Below the pieces are notes generated by a model that was not told the DNA's origin, searched no databases, and saw only the letters and a list, made by a program, of their open reading frames with translations. The translations under genes were made by a program, and so were the position numbers. A stretch of DNA of 64,000 nt from the NCBI RefSeq assembly GCF_004193775.1, contig NC_041016.1:36853334-36917333 (forward strand), given 5' to 3'. The stretch is from Glycine soja. Its lineage: Eukaryota > Streptophyta > Magnoliopsida > Fabales > Fabaceae. Of this stretch, positions 45,449 through 58,005 are shown in pieces (the first letter of the stretch is position 1; the number at the start of each line of letters is the position of its first letter).

Positions 45449-46479
45449 CAAAAGGGGGGAGATTTTTAGGTTTTGACGACCATGCATATCATCCATCCTA
45501 GGTTTTGAAGTATAACACAAGTATAAATTATTAATGGACATAACTATTATGTTAAATGAATATTGTCCACAACTATAGAGAGTATGCTCTGTTTTAACCT
45601 AGCATTCAACATGCCATATTTAGTGAGCATCCACTCTTGTGCACAATAGCATAACACATTGTCATAAGGTAAATTCATGCGTCCAGTCTCAAGGATTGAG
45701 TATCACTAAAAAGAAGTACGCATGTACTATTTTATTCAAATTTCATTTGTATCTATTACGTTTGAATAACTATTATTTGAATTCAAGAAAATGACAACAT
45801 AGAAGAGACTAGAAGACTTCGAGGAATAACCCCTAGAAGGTCCCTTTCACAAAGGTCAAAAAGCACATGGCACTATCAGTACTTCATATAAATCCTCACC
45901 ATTCAGATCTTGACACATCGACCAATTCCTTTATTTGAAACAACCGTACTTTCAAGATAATAACACAAATCCCGCAATGGATATTTCACTGAAGTCTATA
46001 AAAGGATGTCTCTGTCAATGAATCAAAAGACAAAAGAACAAGAAAAAGAAAGCACAAGAGCACAAGAGGCAAAACTCTGATATAAACACTACACATTATA
46101 CAATGCTATTATTCTTTAAATAGCAAAGTAGTTTGTATTTTTGCATAATTATATATTCACTCTCTGAGTGTTAAGAATACATGTATGCAATCAAACATTT
46201 TTTTGTGAAAGCCAAGAGTGGCTTAGTGTTAAAAAATACTTTGGTTTTTAGATTCAAGGGGAGTCTAAGGAGATACCAGAAGTGTTGTTAAGAATACTTG
46301 TAAAGCCAGGATTGGCGGGTTAAAATTATTGTTTGTAATCAGTTATTGATTAGTGAAACCCTTTACTAGTGAAAAAAAGAGAACATGACGTAGCTTAGGT
46401 TGAGTGAACCAGTATTAACTAAGTGTTTCTACTTCTCTCCATATTATTTTATCAAGTGTTCTTATTACTTTTTCTAACA
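45449..46479 (+). repeat. Probable polypurine tract and 3' LTR of the element carrying the 34287/44003/44247 ORFs
   Basis: AAAAGGGGGGAGA is followed by TTTTTAGGTTTTGACGACC, a typical copia tract-to-LTR junction apart from a lost TG. A TATA box (TATAAAA, 45997-46003) and a terminal TTTCTAACA at 46479 fit an LTR of about 1.0 kb. No partner LTR is in the window, so this is inferred from form only. Confidence 0.5.
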
Positions 46480-47861
46480 TCACTTTACACCAAATGCTTA
46501 TTTGAAAAACTATTTTAAGAAACTCTTATTTGTCACTAGATGACCACTCTGTCCTTTTTGGTTTATTTATTCTCAAAGGAAGGCCATTGCTTGTCTTTGT
46601 ATTGTCCATATCATCCCTGTTATTGTGAAATTTTTTTATCTTTGATATACACATTATTCAAACCCCCTAGTGTGTTTCTTATAGTTTCAAATACAATAGT
46701 CGATCAAATTCCGTGGCAACATAACTTTGGTACTTGATTGAGCAATTTTAGTTTAGTATTTTTGTATTCTTCTTAGCTTACTTGACTTCTCTTTGACTCT
46801 TATTTTCTCACCTTAAATCATTTTTTGTCTTAGGAAAATAATTGGGCTTAATTGATAATTGTTTCTTATTTTTGGATTTTGTGCTTAGTTGACCTATCTG
46901 CCTTGTGTAGGACCTATAAGATGCTATAGAACTCCAAATAGAGCATATGAGTAGTCCCTAGAAAGCTAAGGAAAAGAGATAAAAAAAATTTAAGAAATAA
47001 GCTTGGGTCAATTCTACCATTTTGAGGGTCATTTTAGGTTGGAAGTCAAAGCCTCTGCACTTGGATTTTGGGCTATGAAACTAAGGAGATTAGTTGGGCT
47101 TAATCAAGGCCCATCCTTTCCTTGTGAGTAGTTACAATATATATTAGTTTTCTTAGTGTAGTTAGTTAGTTAGTTGGAATCATTTTTGTACAAAAACAAA
47201 ATTTAGAAACTTCTAGTGCAAGTTTTGAGATCAAACTCTTTTATCTCTTTTTCTCTCAATTGTTCTTCATCTTTCTCCCTCTCTTCAACTTTGTTCTTCT
47301 CTCTTCTTGCTCAATTTTTGTTGTTCTTCCGCTTGTGATGACTTTGGAAGGGTAAACAACCAATCAATCGAAGGATCCAGTCCAAGTAATGAGGAATTTG
47401 AGTTCTGGTTAAGTATTTTGAAATTTGTGTGAATGTTCATCATCTTCTCCAATTCTAATTTTGATTTTCATGATTCTGAATGCGTTTAGGGTTGGAAACA
47501 AATTAGGTTATTGATTAATTTCCTAACTTGAATCTAATCATAGATTGATTGGATGATATTTCAATCTGATTTGTCATCTTAATGAACTTAGGGATTAATT
47601 CGATTGGATCACCGCTAATGACATTAACTAAACTTTCTCAATATGATCATCACTTGTAGCGAACTATGATAATTCGAATTGCTTGGATTTGGTGAATTGG
47701 ATTCATGCTCTTAATTTTTTCATATTTTGCTTCAAAACTCTATTTATGTGAAAACTCTGCATTTTTGTTTCTATGTTGTTGCATTCCTTCAATTGTCTGC
47801 AAACTGTTTGTTGTAATCCCTGTTGTTCACATCCTGGTACTACTTATTTTTGTGGATGTGA
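46480..47861. other. AT-rich sequence, nothing recognised
   Basis: No frame of interest, no target duplication and no clear LTR terminus was found. A pyrimidine-rich stretch (47230-47330) is the only compositional feature. Confidence 0.4.
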
Positions 47862-48737
47862 AATCTAGCCGGCAAGTGCACCGGGTCATCAAGTAAATAA
47901 TTAAAACGGAATGAACCGAGTATCGAACTCAGGGAACTTGTTTTACTTGGAAAAGTGTCATTCAAAATCCAAGTGTTTGTAAAAGAATTAAGTGTCATGA
48001 ATTGAAAACAAAGGTATTTTCTATTCTAATCAAAGAAACAGTAAACATAAGCAATTGAGTGTGAAAACAAATAAGTAAAAGCATTGGGACCTTCTACAGA
48101 GATACTTGATGCAATTAGAGTTTTTCTCTATTTAAAATTGTTTCTGTGTTCTATACTGAGGACAAAAATACCAAACACCGATGTCTCGTGAGTTTGGACT
48201 AATTTAAACTAAACTTCGTTCGCAAATGTCTCTTGTTGAACTTAGCTTAATTTAAACAGCATTATAGTCACAACATAATAAAAACCAAAACCCTGCACTC
48301 TATTCCTAGAAAAGCAGTTGTCTAGCCCTACTCTATCAAGTTCTAAGGAAACAATACATTTTCCAATGGTAAAGTTCCTAATAGCACACACCAATGGGTG
48401 ATCAAACCACAAGCATGCATACAATAAGCGTAGATAGAAACATTGGACACATGAAAATAACTTCAAATAGATAATAATAATAATATTTACATCAAGTATT
48501 CAGCAGAGATTCCCAACAAAGGATTTTAGCCGTCCATTACAAAGGAGTAGCTTTCACAAATAGGAGAAGGGTTTTAGACAAAACACCAGATTACAAAGCA
48601 ATGGGGATTCCTCCTCCCCCTCTAAAAACCTAGGACTTACTCTTTAACCTAGAATCCACCTAAAAGTTAGGGCCATTGCTTCCTTGCTTAGCTTTTCCTC
48701 TGTTCTCTGCACATAATTCGCAGTCTATTCAAACCTT
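47862..48737 (-). repeat. Gypsy (Athila-type) LTR, left part; right part is 59638-60133
   Basis: The segment shares CGGCAAGTGCACCGGGTC and GAGTATCGAACTCAGGGAAC with the LTRs at 48738-50259 and 58024-59637, so it is a third, more diverged LTR. It stops where the inner element starts, and sequence continuing the LTR theme (GCGCTTAGCGCC, AAAAGTTAGTCGTAAAAGAC) appears at 59638-60133, ending ACTAACA. I infer that the inner element split it, with ACCTT (48733-48737) and ACCTC (59638-59642) as an imperfect target duplication. Confidence 0.55.
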
Positions 48738-50259
48738 TGTTGGATTTCCCCTGCAGTTACTTTTTGGTACTTTTTGGTTCAATTTTTCTTTATACAAATA
48801 TGTTCAAGGGAAATTCGATTCGCCAGAAAGCGCACTGGATCGTCAAGTATTTAAAATTAAAACGGATGAATCCGAGTATCGAACTCAGGGAACTAGTATT
48901 AGATGGGGTTAAATTCAGAAATAAGGCATTGTTGAAAGAAACATTGATAATTGATGGTTTAGAACAAAATTAAACTAAGTCTAGGCTAAAAATAGTAAAA
49001 ATGCAAGTAAGTAAGACTGACAACAGTAGGTAAAAGTGTTGAGTCCTTCTAACAAACAACCTGATGCATATAAGGATATTTCTCTAATCAATTATGCTTT
49101 TGTGTTCTATGATGTAGCCTAAAGTACTAAACCACAATCCCTCATTAGGCTAGCTTAACTCAAGTTTCATCCTCAGATCCCTCTTGTTGGACTAGGCTCA
49201 ACTTAAGCAGCTTTTGTAGGTTTAGACTAATTTAAACTAAACTTCGTCCTCAGATCCCTCTTGTTGGACTAGGCTCAGCTTAATTAGCTTACGAAAGTTT
49301 ATACTAATTTAACCTAAGCTTCATCCTCAGATCCCTCTTGTTGGACTAAGTTTCAATCCTGCTTCTATCAAGTTCTAAGGCAACAGTACAATTCCCAATG
49401 CTAAAGTCACCTAACTATGCACACAAATGGGTGATCAGACCAAGAGCATACAAAATTTAAGCATTGAACACAATAAACAAAATCAATTAGATATTAAAGG
49501 AATTACATCAGTTGTTCCTTAGAAATCCCTAACAAAATTGTTTAGCCAACCATATAGAAAAAGCCTAAGACAAATGAGATTAAGAGTAGAGAATAACTGC
49601 TCCTTACACAAGAAGGGGGATCCATCCTCCTCTTCTCAGCATCTCACAATCACTCTGTAACTCACTAATCTTTATCTAATTACAAAACCTAGGTCTCTCT
49701 GCAAAAGCTACTCCTTTTGTTGCCTCCAAAGCTCTATTCTCAAAATAGGCATTGTGGTGTGCCCTGGAATTCTCTGCAAATCATTTGTCTCCCCAAATTC
49801 TGCATAAGACAGGCTTTAAATAGGCTCTGAATTTGTGACGTTGTGCTTAGCGCCACCCTCACACTTAGCGCGAGTAAGTGGATTTGAGCTTAGCGCCAGT
49901 CATGTGTTGAGCCTGGCTGAAGACAACCGCTACGCTTAGCACACTGATCTCGCACTTAGCGCGCGACCTTGATATTGATGCCTTGCCAGATTCTTCTGTC
50001 ACGCTAAGCGCACGATGCGCATTGAGCCCAAATGGTGAGTTGAGCACAACTACCACTTTTAGCACTTCAAGATTTAGCCTCATTTAACATGAAATTGAAC
50101 AGATTTCATCATTAAATCTAATGGAAATTCTAGAGACAACTATAAAAAGAAAACAAGATTTATTTACAAATCCCTACAAAATAACTATAAATTGGGGAAA
50201 CTATACATGTTTGGGAAAATTTTTTCTATACAAAAGTTAGTCGTATAAGACGACTAACA
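48738..50259 (-). repeat. 3' LTR of the Athila-like element
   Basis: It aligns with 58024-59637 through GAGTATCGAACTCAGGGAAC, repeated CAGATCCCTCTTGTTGGACT blocks (49185-49345), and TTAGCGCCACCCTC. It ends ACTAACA at 50259. It is about 90 bp shorter than the 5' LTR because one of the GATCCCTCTTGTTGG blocks is missing. Confidence 0.8.
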
Positions 50260-50274
50260 AACTCCCCCAAATTT
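50260..50274 (-). other. Polypurine tract of the Athila-like element
   Basis: The minus strand reads AAATTTGGGGGAGTT directly before TGTTAGTCG of the 3' LTR. Confidence 0.75.
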
Positions 50275-51689
50275 ACAGTTTTTGCTTGTTCTCAAGCAAA
50301 GAAAGAACAGTTCACTTGTCCTCAAGTGACAAATTTCAGTGGTCACTTAAAAATGGTGTTTGCTTCACAGAAAAATTCAATCATATGAAATGAATATCAT
50401 GGAATACTTCAATCAATTGCTTTTCACAAACATACAAATTTTCAAAGATAGAAACATACGCATTAGAGTCACAACTAAAATAAGCTAGTAAGAATGGCAG
50501 AAATCAAGGAAGGATCATCAACCAAAACCTCACAGTCATTGTTTCAGTCAAGCTCAAGTGTTTATGCTCATTCCATCATAAACAACTAACACAAGTCCCA
50601 ACCTTTGCATTTCATCTCATATCGTACAGCAATGAACACACAAAATGAATCAGAAGGACTTTCTAGGCTTGTAATGGGGTTAGGCTGCCAACAAATCATG
50701 GTTTTTCTAGGATTCAAAAGCTTAGGTTCTAGGAGAGCATTCATCCATAGATAAGCCATCACTTTTTCATTCATTCCTACCCCATACTTGCCTTTTATTT
50801 AGGCACTCAACTTTTATTCATGGAATTACAGCATACACACTTATTAAATTAATCCATAATTAGTTTTTTTAACACATATATGCAAAAATAGTATGTGTAT
50901 ATACAAAAATAGTGTGTGTATGCTATTTATTTGACCATTTCAATTCTTACCCAGTATCTTCCCCAAATTTGGAACAAATTTACCTTGATAATTACTCCCC
51001 CAAATTTGGGACAAATTTACTTTGAACCAAGCTTCTATGGATGATGCTCTCCTACAACCTAAGACAAGGTAGCAGGAGATGACACTATATAGGTTCAGGA
51101 TTCAATCAATCAATAATTCATTCAGCTCAAACTAGGTGCAAGGGATAAATCATTCAAGCATGTGGTCAGCTTTTTGGCTAAGTGGCTATCGCATTCAAAC
51201 ATGGCCTTCATCATCCTCAATTTCATGCATTCATTCCATACTTCAGATATTCATGCAAAAATCAGTACTAAATGATAGTTGTTTCTCTCAAAATTTAAGG
51301 ATCACACTCTCATCGAGATACGATCAATGCATTCCTTCACAATCAATCTGACAAACTGACTAACATTTTCAGTCAAAGTTCTAACCACATCCCCATTCTC
51401 TTCTAATGGTTGTAAGGTTGATCAAAACAAACATCTAATCATTCCAGTCCACTCAATTCATACATTTTCTCAATCAATTCATTCACAAACACTTATTTCA
51501 TAACAAACAAGCCACTGAAGCATGATTCAATCAGTTCACTGTTCAAACAAGCTTTTTGTACAAGCAATCAACACTAAAACAACATAAATTTAAATGATTG
51601 AAATTTAAATAACTGAATATAAAGCATAAACTAAATAAATTGATCAAAATAAATTGTTCAAAATGCAAGACAAAGAGATAAAAGTCATG
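50275..51689. other. 3' untranslated region of the Athila-like element
   Basis: There is no gene. Further tract-like repeats CTCCCCCAAATTTGGGAC occur near 50960 and 50995, each with the self-complementary CCAAATTTGG, echoing the true polypurine tract. Confidence 0.55.
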
Positions 51690-53203
51690 TCAATCCTCTT
51701 GCGGGTGATCCTCTGCATTCTCATTAAGATCCAACACCGGAGCAGCTGTTGGATCCTTTAAAGTAGGCTACCCTGGCTCCGATGCTAATGCAGATGGCTG
51801 GGAATCCTCAGGTATGGTTGCAGGGGATGGCTCTAGCATCTGATTTGTAGAAGTCTCCTCCTCCTAAGCCATGTGTACATCTGTATCATAATAAAAGGGC
51901 TCAGGAGGAGTGAGTTCATCCTCCCCCTTTGATGTCTCCTCAGCTGCTATTGCGGGCTCCTCTGGCTTAGGCTCCTGGGCTGCGAAGGCCCCACCCCCTC
52001 CAAAAGGAGAAGGCTGGGCTCCTGGCCAGGCCACCTGCATCAGGAATTCATCAGTGCTCATAATAGATGGCAGGCCTGAGCTCTGGAGACTCTGCATGAT
52101 AATGATCTGCCCCCTGTGTAAGCTCTGGAGCATAGAATGAAACATCTCTGGAGTAAACAAAAAATCTGAGGGTCCAAAAGATAAACGAGTTGGAAGTGGT
52201 ATCTGAGTAGATGGAGCATAAGAAGAAGGTGCAGGAGTCAAACTGGGAGGTGTTGGAGCTGTGGATGAAGAAGGTGCAACTGTCTTTGGTGCTGCAAAAG
52301 TCGTAGGGACCTCGATCTCTTGCCCCTGGTCTTCTTAGGCCCTTTAAATGTGACTATTGGATCATCCAGATTCCAACAGTTCTTTTTAATGTATGCCAAG
52401 TTAGTGGCGGGGCTCAGGCTCTCCAGGGATCTAGAATCTGATTGGACTCCTCTAGCCTTGCACAGAGCTATGATCAAGGTTGGGAATCCAAGTCTGGAGG
52501 AATCGTGTTGTGCAGTAATAGAGATCTGGTGGGAGATGAGGTACCCCACATTCATATCCATCTTCATGATGATGCCATAGATTAACTTGGCCCTGTCTAA
52601 TGTGACATCAGATGTGTAGGAGGTAGGAATCAAGTTAGAGAAGGAAAGAAGACTCCATGTCTGAGCTAAAGTGGTCATGTTCTTCCTTAATATCTTCAAA
52701 GGCTGACCATCAGCGTTTAGCCCGAATCCTCTCCCTGGGATATAGAGCCTAGCAGCCAACTCCTGAGGATCAGGCTTCAGGAGTGCAAACCTGGAATAAG
52801 CATAGAGATTCTCCCCCTTTTCCACAATCACTGGGGTCTTCAAAATGGTATTCAAAGTATCTTCATCAAATTTAATCAGATGACCTCTGGACCTCACCTG
52901 CTTAGGTGACTTGTCTTCCAGGTCGTAGAGGTTTGCATAGAATTCTTTTTCTATGGCAACATCGATGTTGCCTTTAGCAAAACTAGTCAGCTCCTCATCC
53001 CATTTCCTTCTCTCGAGTTCCTCCTTGAGCTCATCAAACTCAATGAAGTATACTACTACATTTCTCTCTAGTAGTAGTTTCCTTGGCACTACATTATCGT
53101 TATATTTGTCCCAAGCTTCCTGAGAATGGAATCCTGATCTGTCAAATCTGATCTGAGAGGATGAAGAGGCAGGGGACTTTCTTTTCTTAGATGCCATCTG
53201 CAA
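51690..53203 (-). pseudogene. Second ORF of the Athila-like element (plant transposon-protein superfamily)
   Basis: It starts MQMASKKRKSPASSSS; MASKKRK at 53197 may be the real start. The frame is open for about 300 residues with EFYANLYDLEDKSPKQVRSRG, LYIPGRGFGLNADG, NMTTLAQTWSLLSFSNLIPTS and AYIKKNCWNLDD. A one-base shift near 52315 moves the frame to a Pro/Ser-rich C-terminal part (TPAPSSYAPSTQIPLP) with a stop at 51864, an in-frame stop soon after, and an end EDHPQED at 51690. A basic N-terminus suggests nucleic-acid binding or nuclear targeting, but this is inference. Calypso and Athila elements keep an env-like ORF at this place. Confidence 0.72.
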
Positions 53204-53279
53204 AATATAAGATCAAACACAAGAGATTAGCACAGGTTAGTTTCGACAAAAATAGAAAAATAAAACTAAAATTTTGACT

Positions 53280-54895
53280 GGACGCTTAGTGCAGAGGGCT
53301 GGGCTTAGCACGCCTTATAAAATTTTACTCATTGGCTAGGTGTAGCAGACTTGCTCTTAGCCTAAAGACACAGAAAATACTTTTCTACAGATTAGGCTTA
53401 GCGCAGCATGCTGGGCTTAGCCTAAGTCTACAATTTTTGAAACAGAAGAGGACTTGAGCTTAGTGCAGCATGGCGCGCTTAGCTCAGCCTCACCAAAATG
53501 ACACTCAGGCTTAGCGCACAGGGTGCGCTTAGCTTAACTACAAAAACTCAAAAACAGTGAGAGAGTTAAGCTTACCGCAGCAAGGCGCGCTTAGCTCAAT
53601 CTCCACGACACAGAACAAAGGCTTAGCACAGCAGCTGCACTTAGCCTTATTCAAAGGACTGACTAACAAAAGCATAGTGGCGCTTAGCCTGACAGGTTAG
53701 GCTTAGTGCTGAACAAAAATTTCAAAAAATCTTAATGTCTAAACACTAAGCCCGCTTAGTGCCCAGACGCGCTTAATGGGTTCATAATTTTCGTTCATCA
53801 GCAGGGATGAACGCGCTTAGCGTGACATGGTCCGCTTAGCGCGATCATCTGGAAATCCAAAATTTTAACAGTTGTGATGAACAGGCTAAGCGCAGCAGGC
53901 GCACTTAGCGCGTTCATCGCGATTTCCAAACAGAAGCACAGGGGTTTTCACCCCTTTCAGCCACATTGCCCCTAATGGGCTTCTAAGTTACCTCAAATCT
54001 TGGAATGTCTAACCCTAAAAATAAAATCTCTAACTTAACAACATTACTAACTAAGAAAGCAAGAAATCATCTATCCTATGGTTTGAAGGATGAAAAAGAA
54101 ATTTAAAATGTACTCACTTACTTGGACTGTGATTGTAATGCAGAATGAAGCAAGAACAGAGCAGGTAGTTAGTTTAAACACACAGTAGAAATGCACAAAT
54201 GCTCAGGGTTAGCAAAGGCAGAGGTAAATGATTTTTAGGTAACACCCAAGTGCCTCAGCCTTTGGTTTTTAAAAACTAAAATTTGTATGGCGCGCTTAGT
54301 GCATGGCTGCACTTAGCATGCCCACGTGGCGTTTGAGTTTAAAATCCCAAGCGCTTAGCCTAAACTTGCACTAAGCCCAACTTGAAGTTTCAAATTCCAG
54401 TGAGCATCTGGGGCTTAGCGCAGTAGGCTGCGCTTAGCGCTTTCTGCAATGCAAAGTTTTCTGCAAAATGCGCTTAGCCTATGATGTGAGGCTTAGCGCA
54501 CAATCAAGCTTCAACTTACAAAGAATAGTTCAGGCTTAGCGCAATAGGCACGCTAAGAACACTTCCAATAATTCAAATATAGTAAGAGATTGGCACTTAG
54601 CGCATCCTGCCCTGCTAAGTCCATGTTGAAAGCTCAAATTCTAGAATGGATCTGGGGCTTAGTGCAGGACAGCGCGCTTAGCACTCCAACAATGAAATTT
54701 TCCAGAGGAGAAGTGGCGCTTAGCGCATCATCCATGCTAAGCCCACTGATTAAGGTTCAATTACAGTGAAGATGTTGGGCTTAGTGTAGTGATATGCGCT
54801 TAGCTGAACTATTCAGCCAACCAATCAGGGGTCTGTGCGCTTAGCGCGAGTAAGCTCGGGCTTAGCGCAATGTCTACGTTTAGCGGATAGACAAT
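53280..54895. repeat. GCTTAGCGC repeat field with 61-bp higher-order period
   Basis: GCTTAG-type words fill 1.6 kb. In 54413-54860 they come in pairs about 19 bp apart (54413/54432, 54472/54491, 54534/54552, 54595/54614, 54657/54676, 54718/54736, 54779/54798, 54839/54860) and the pairs step by 59-62 bp. Some right-hand members are inverted (GCTAAG). It occupies the place where pol should be. Confidence 0.85.
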
Positions 54896-55110
54896 TGCAA
54901 AAAAATTTCTAAGTCTTTTTCTATCTATCTCTTCACACAAGCTTAAAACCCCTTGTTCATTACTAAACAAGTTGAAATTAATCACAATCATAAGCAAGGT
55001 ATCCTAACTACATGCAAGAGATAAAAATGAAAAAGAGAAAAGGGAAAGAAAAGTTGGGTTGCCTCCTAATAAGCGCTCTTTTAACATCACTGGCTTGACA
55101 CATCATCCTA

Positions 55111-55326
55111 TTATCCAGGATCTAACAAGGTTCTTACTTCAAGGACCTTCATCTCAGGTCTCCTTTCCTCCATCACATGCACTTTCAGACAGACATTTTG
55201 GCTAGGTGGATCTTTGTCCTCTTGGAACAAATCAAATATGATATTCTGATCTTCTATGCCCATCTGCAACGTTTTCTTTGCCCTTCTTCTTCTCAATGTC
55301 AACAACCTTCTATTTTTGTTTCTCAT
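55111..55326 (-). pseudogene. gag-adjacent coding remnant, unrecognised
   Basis: A 71-codon frame includes DQNIIFDLFQEDKDPPSQNV and ends EVRTLLDPG. It follows gag on the minus strand after a Lys-rich microsatellite stretch (55320-55430, TTTCTT repeats). It may be the residue of a gag-pol junction left when pol was lost; I do not recognise it. Confidence 0.4.
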
Positions 55327-55444
55327 TTTTTAACTTTTTTTCTTTTTCTTTTTCTTCTTCTTCTTTTATTTCTTTTTCTTTTTCTTCTTCTTCTTTTATT
55401 TCTTTTTCTTTTTCTTCCTTCTTCTTTAATCTCTCATGACAGTC

Positions 55445-57648
55445 TCATATTGTTGTCTCTTCTTCTTCATCACCTTCTGCTTCCTCAACAATTTCTTCAA
55501 GTTCAACTAAATCATCAATTGGTTCCAGTGCCAGTTCATCAGCCAGCCAATGTTTAAATCCTTCCACCTTCTGATCAACTCTACTTTCCTCGGCTTGAAT
55601 CGCCATTCTACTTTTAGTCATCTCAGCTTTACACTCTTCCTTAGGATTTTTCTTCGTGTTTGTTGTAAAGTTGCTGGATGGTCTTTCAACTAACTGCTTT
55701 GCAAGCTGGCCCACCTGAACTTCCAGATTCTTAATTGCAGACTCCATGCTCTTTTGGTTAGACATTGACACTTGCATGAATTGAGCTAAAGTGATGCAAT
55801 CCTACCCCCCAAGGGTATTGGATAGAAGACTCCAAGAGGATTAGGCTAGCGCTGCTAAAGTGATGCAATCCTACCCCCCAATTGGATTAGCCTTGTATTT
55901 CAGGGCATTTTGAGTAGTCTTTGTTGTAGGGACTTTTTTTTGTATTTTCATGTATTTTTGGAATAGGGTGAGCTTAGCTATTATAGGGGGTGTGTAGCTA
56001 AGCTCTAGCTTCTCATCTCAAGGAGGTGAGCTTAGCTATTAGAGAGGTGTGTGTAGCTAAGCTCTAGCTTCTTTAGGAATCTTCTCAAGAAAGCTTCTCA
56101 AGGAGGTGAGCTTAGTTATTAGAGGGGTGTATGTAGTTAAGCTCTAGCTTCTCAAGGAAGTTTTCTCAAAGAAGCTTCTCAAGGAAGTTTTCTCAAGAAA
56201 GCTTCTCAAGGAAGCTACCTAGTCTATAAATAGAAGCATGTGTAACACTTGTTGTAACTTTGATGAATGAAAGTCTTATAAGACACACTTCCAAGTTCCA
56301 CTTCTCTCCCTCTTTTATTCCTTCAATTTCGTGCTCCCCCCTTCTCTCTTTCTTTTCCTCCATTAAAGCATCATCCTCTTCAAGCTTCTTATCCAAGGCA
56401 CATTCTTGGTGGTGAAGCTCCTTCTTCCATGGCTTATTCCCTAGTGGATGGTGTCTCCCCTCTCCTCTTCTCCTTTGCCTTTCGCTGCATCTCCATGGTG
56501 GAAAATCACCATTGAAGAACCTCATTGAAGCTCAAAGATCCAGCCTCCATAGAAGCTCCACAAGCAAGCTTCCATCATAGAGTCTCTTCCAGCTTCGTGG
56601 TTCGGTCATAGAGACTTGGCATCTGCTGTTGTGGCCTTGTAGATGAACCACCCTGGTCTCTGTTGAATTGGTTACCAGGGTGATTTTGCCACTGTCTCTG
56701 CTGTTGATAATGTTGGTTGTTCTGAAATCCTGGAAATACACTTGTATTGAAATTGCCTTTGGGCTGATTCCCCATATATAATTAACTTCATGTAAAATTT
56801 TCTCTTCATTTGGGATACAACATCCAGATTCATGAGCTCTACCACAAATTGTACATCCTGCAACCTGCAAAATAGAAGAATGTAAAGTTTATGCAGAATG
56901 AAGCTGAGTTGGCAACTTACTGAGAGTTTCTGTTAATGCCTCTAGTTGCTTAGATAGCAAGTTGTTTTGTGCCAACAGAGCGTCCTGTGAGGTTAGCTCC
57001 AATAAGCTCTTCTTAGTAGGAATGTGGGCTCGGTCTCTCAGAATGGCAATGTCACTAGCAGCCATGCTTTCAATTAAGTTCATTGCTTCCTCGGGGGTCT
57101 TCATTTTGATCTTACCCCCAGCTGAAGCATCCAAGAGCTACTTAGATTATGGTCGCAATCCATCTATGAATATTTTGAGCTGTATTGGTTTTGAAAAACC
57201 GTGAGTGGGCGTCTTCTGCAATAAACCTCTGAATCTCTCAAGTGCCTTACTCAACAATTCATCTGGAACCTGATGGAAGGAAGAGATGGCAGCTTTGCCT
57301 TTTGCAGTCTTCGATTTAGGGAAGTACTTCTTTAATAACTTTTCCACTACTTCATCCCATGACTTCAGACTATTTCCTTTAAAAGAATGAAGCCATCTCT
57401 TAGCTTCTCCAGCTAAAGAAAATGAGAGCAAACTCAACCTGATTGCATCCGCAGGCACACCCGCCAGCCTGATAAGGGTCTTCATTGGGTAGACCATGAA
57501 AGAGATTGTTTTGAATCAGTTATATCAAAGAGGGAGGATAAGTAATTGTCTGAGCTTGAACTTTTTGCTGTGCAATACTGGTGAAAAATTGTGGCACAGT
57601 AGAACTTGAATAATCCTCCAGGGTTACTCTTCTTGGCTCTTCAGCCAT
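55445..57648 (-). pseudogene. gag of the Athila-like element, split by a solo LTR
   Basis: It starts MAEEPRRVTLEDYSSSTVPQ (57648). A stop/frameshift at about 57510-57520 precedes LAGVPADAIRLSLLSFSLAG and WLHSFKGNSLKSWDEVVEKL (the retrotransposon gag core), then PTHGFSKPIQLKIFIDGLRP, ILRDRAHIPTKKSLLELTSQ, a zinc knuckle CTICGRAHESGCC (about 56830) and YDRTTKLEETL (56590). The solo LTR 55792-56577 then intervenes, and LAQFMQVSMSNQ resumes at 55790. The rest ends in an acidic tail at 55445. Several frameshifts make it non-functional. Confidence 0.85.
55792..56577 (+). mobile_element. Solo LTR of the TGATGCAATCC family inside gag
   Basis: It starts TGATGCAATCCTACC and ends GCTTCCATCA. Flanks TAAAG (55787-55791) and TAGAG (56578-56582) differ by one base, and the gag reading (EETL to LAQF) joins across it. 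The first 69 bases are duplicated: a second TGATGCAATCCTACC starts at 55861. It is the same family as 37027-37854 and 5174-6124. Confidence 0.87.
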
Positions 57649-58005
57649 GATTGGATCTTCAACAGGTTCTATATGAGAATGCCCTACAATAGGAAAACTA
57701 GAAGATGCCTCGAAAGATCGAGGTTCTTCTTTTGGATTTGCTATTGCTTCTAAATCCTGCAAAAAATTTCCAATTCTCTCTTAATTATGCCTTCTACAAG
57801 TGACGTTAATCTCTAAATCAATGGGGATCAAATCACCTGCAGTGGATCTTCTTTGCATACAAGAAAACAAAACAACAATTATCCAGTTCAAAAGAACAAT
57901 GAAATTACAGTAACAAAAGTATACACAAAAGAATCAATGAATCAAACAGAAAATGATAAAAAGCAATGCCATAAAACTGAACTAAACTCTTCTAATGAAT
58001 CTAGA

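Noticed and set aside
45464..46479. Host gene promoter with TATA box
   Set aside because: The TATA box is better explained by the LTR form (purine tract before it, CTAACA end); no downstream gene is seen.
48242..48466. Small minus-strand frame in the LTR at 47862-48737
   Set aside because: Cys/Phe/Leu-rich, no start context, and not open in the two related LTRs.
55310..55440. Leu/Phe-rich frame resembling a membrane helix
   Set aside because: It is a translation of the TTTCTT microsatellite; the gag frame is on the other strand.
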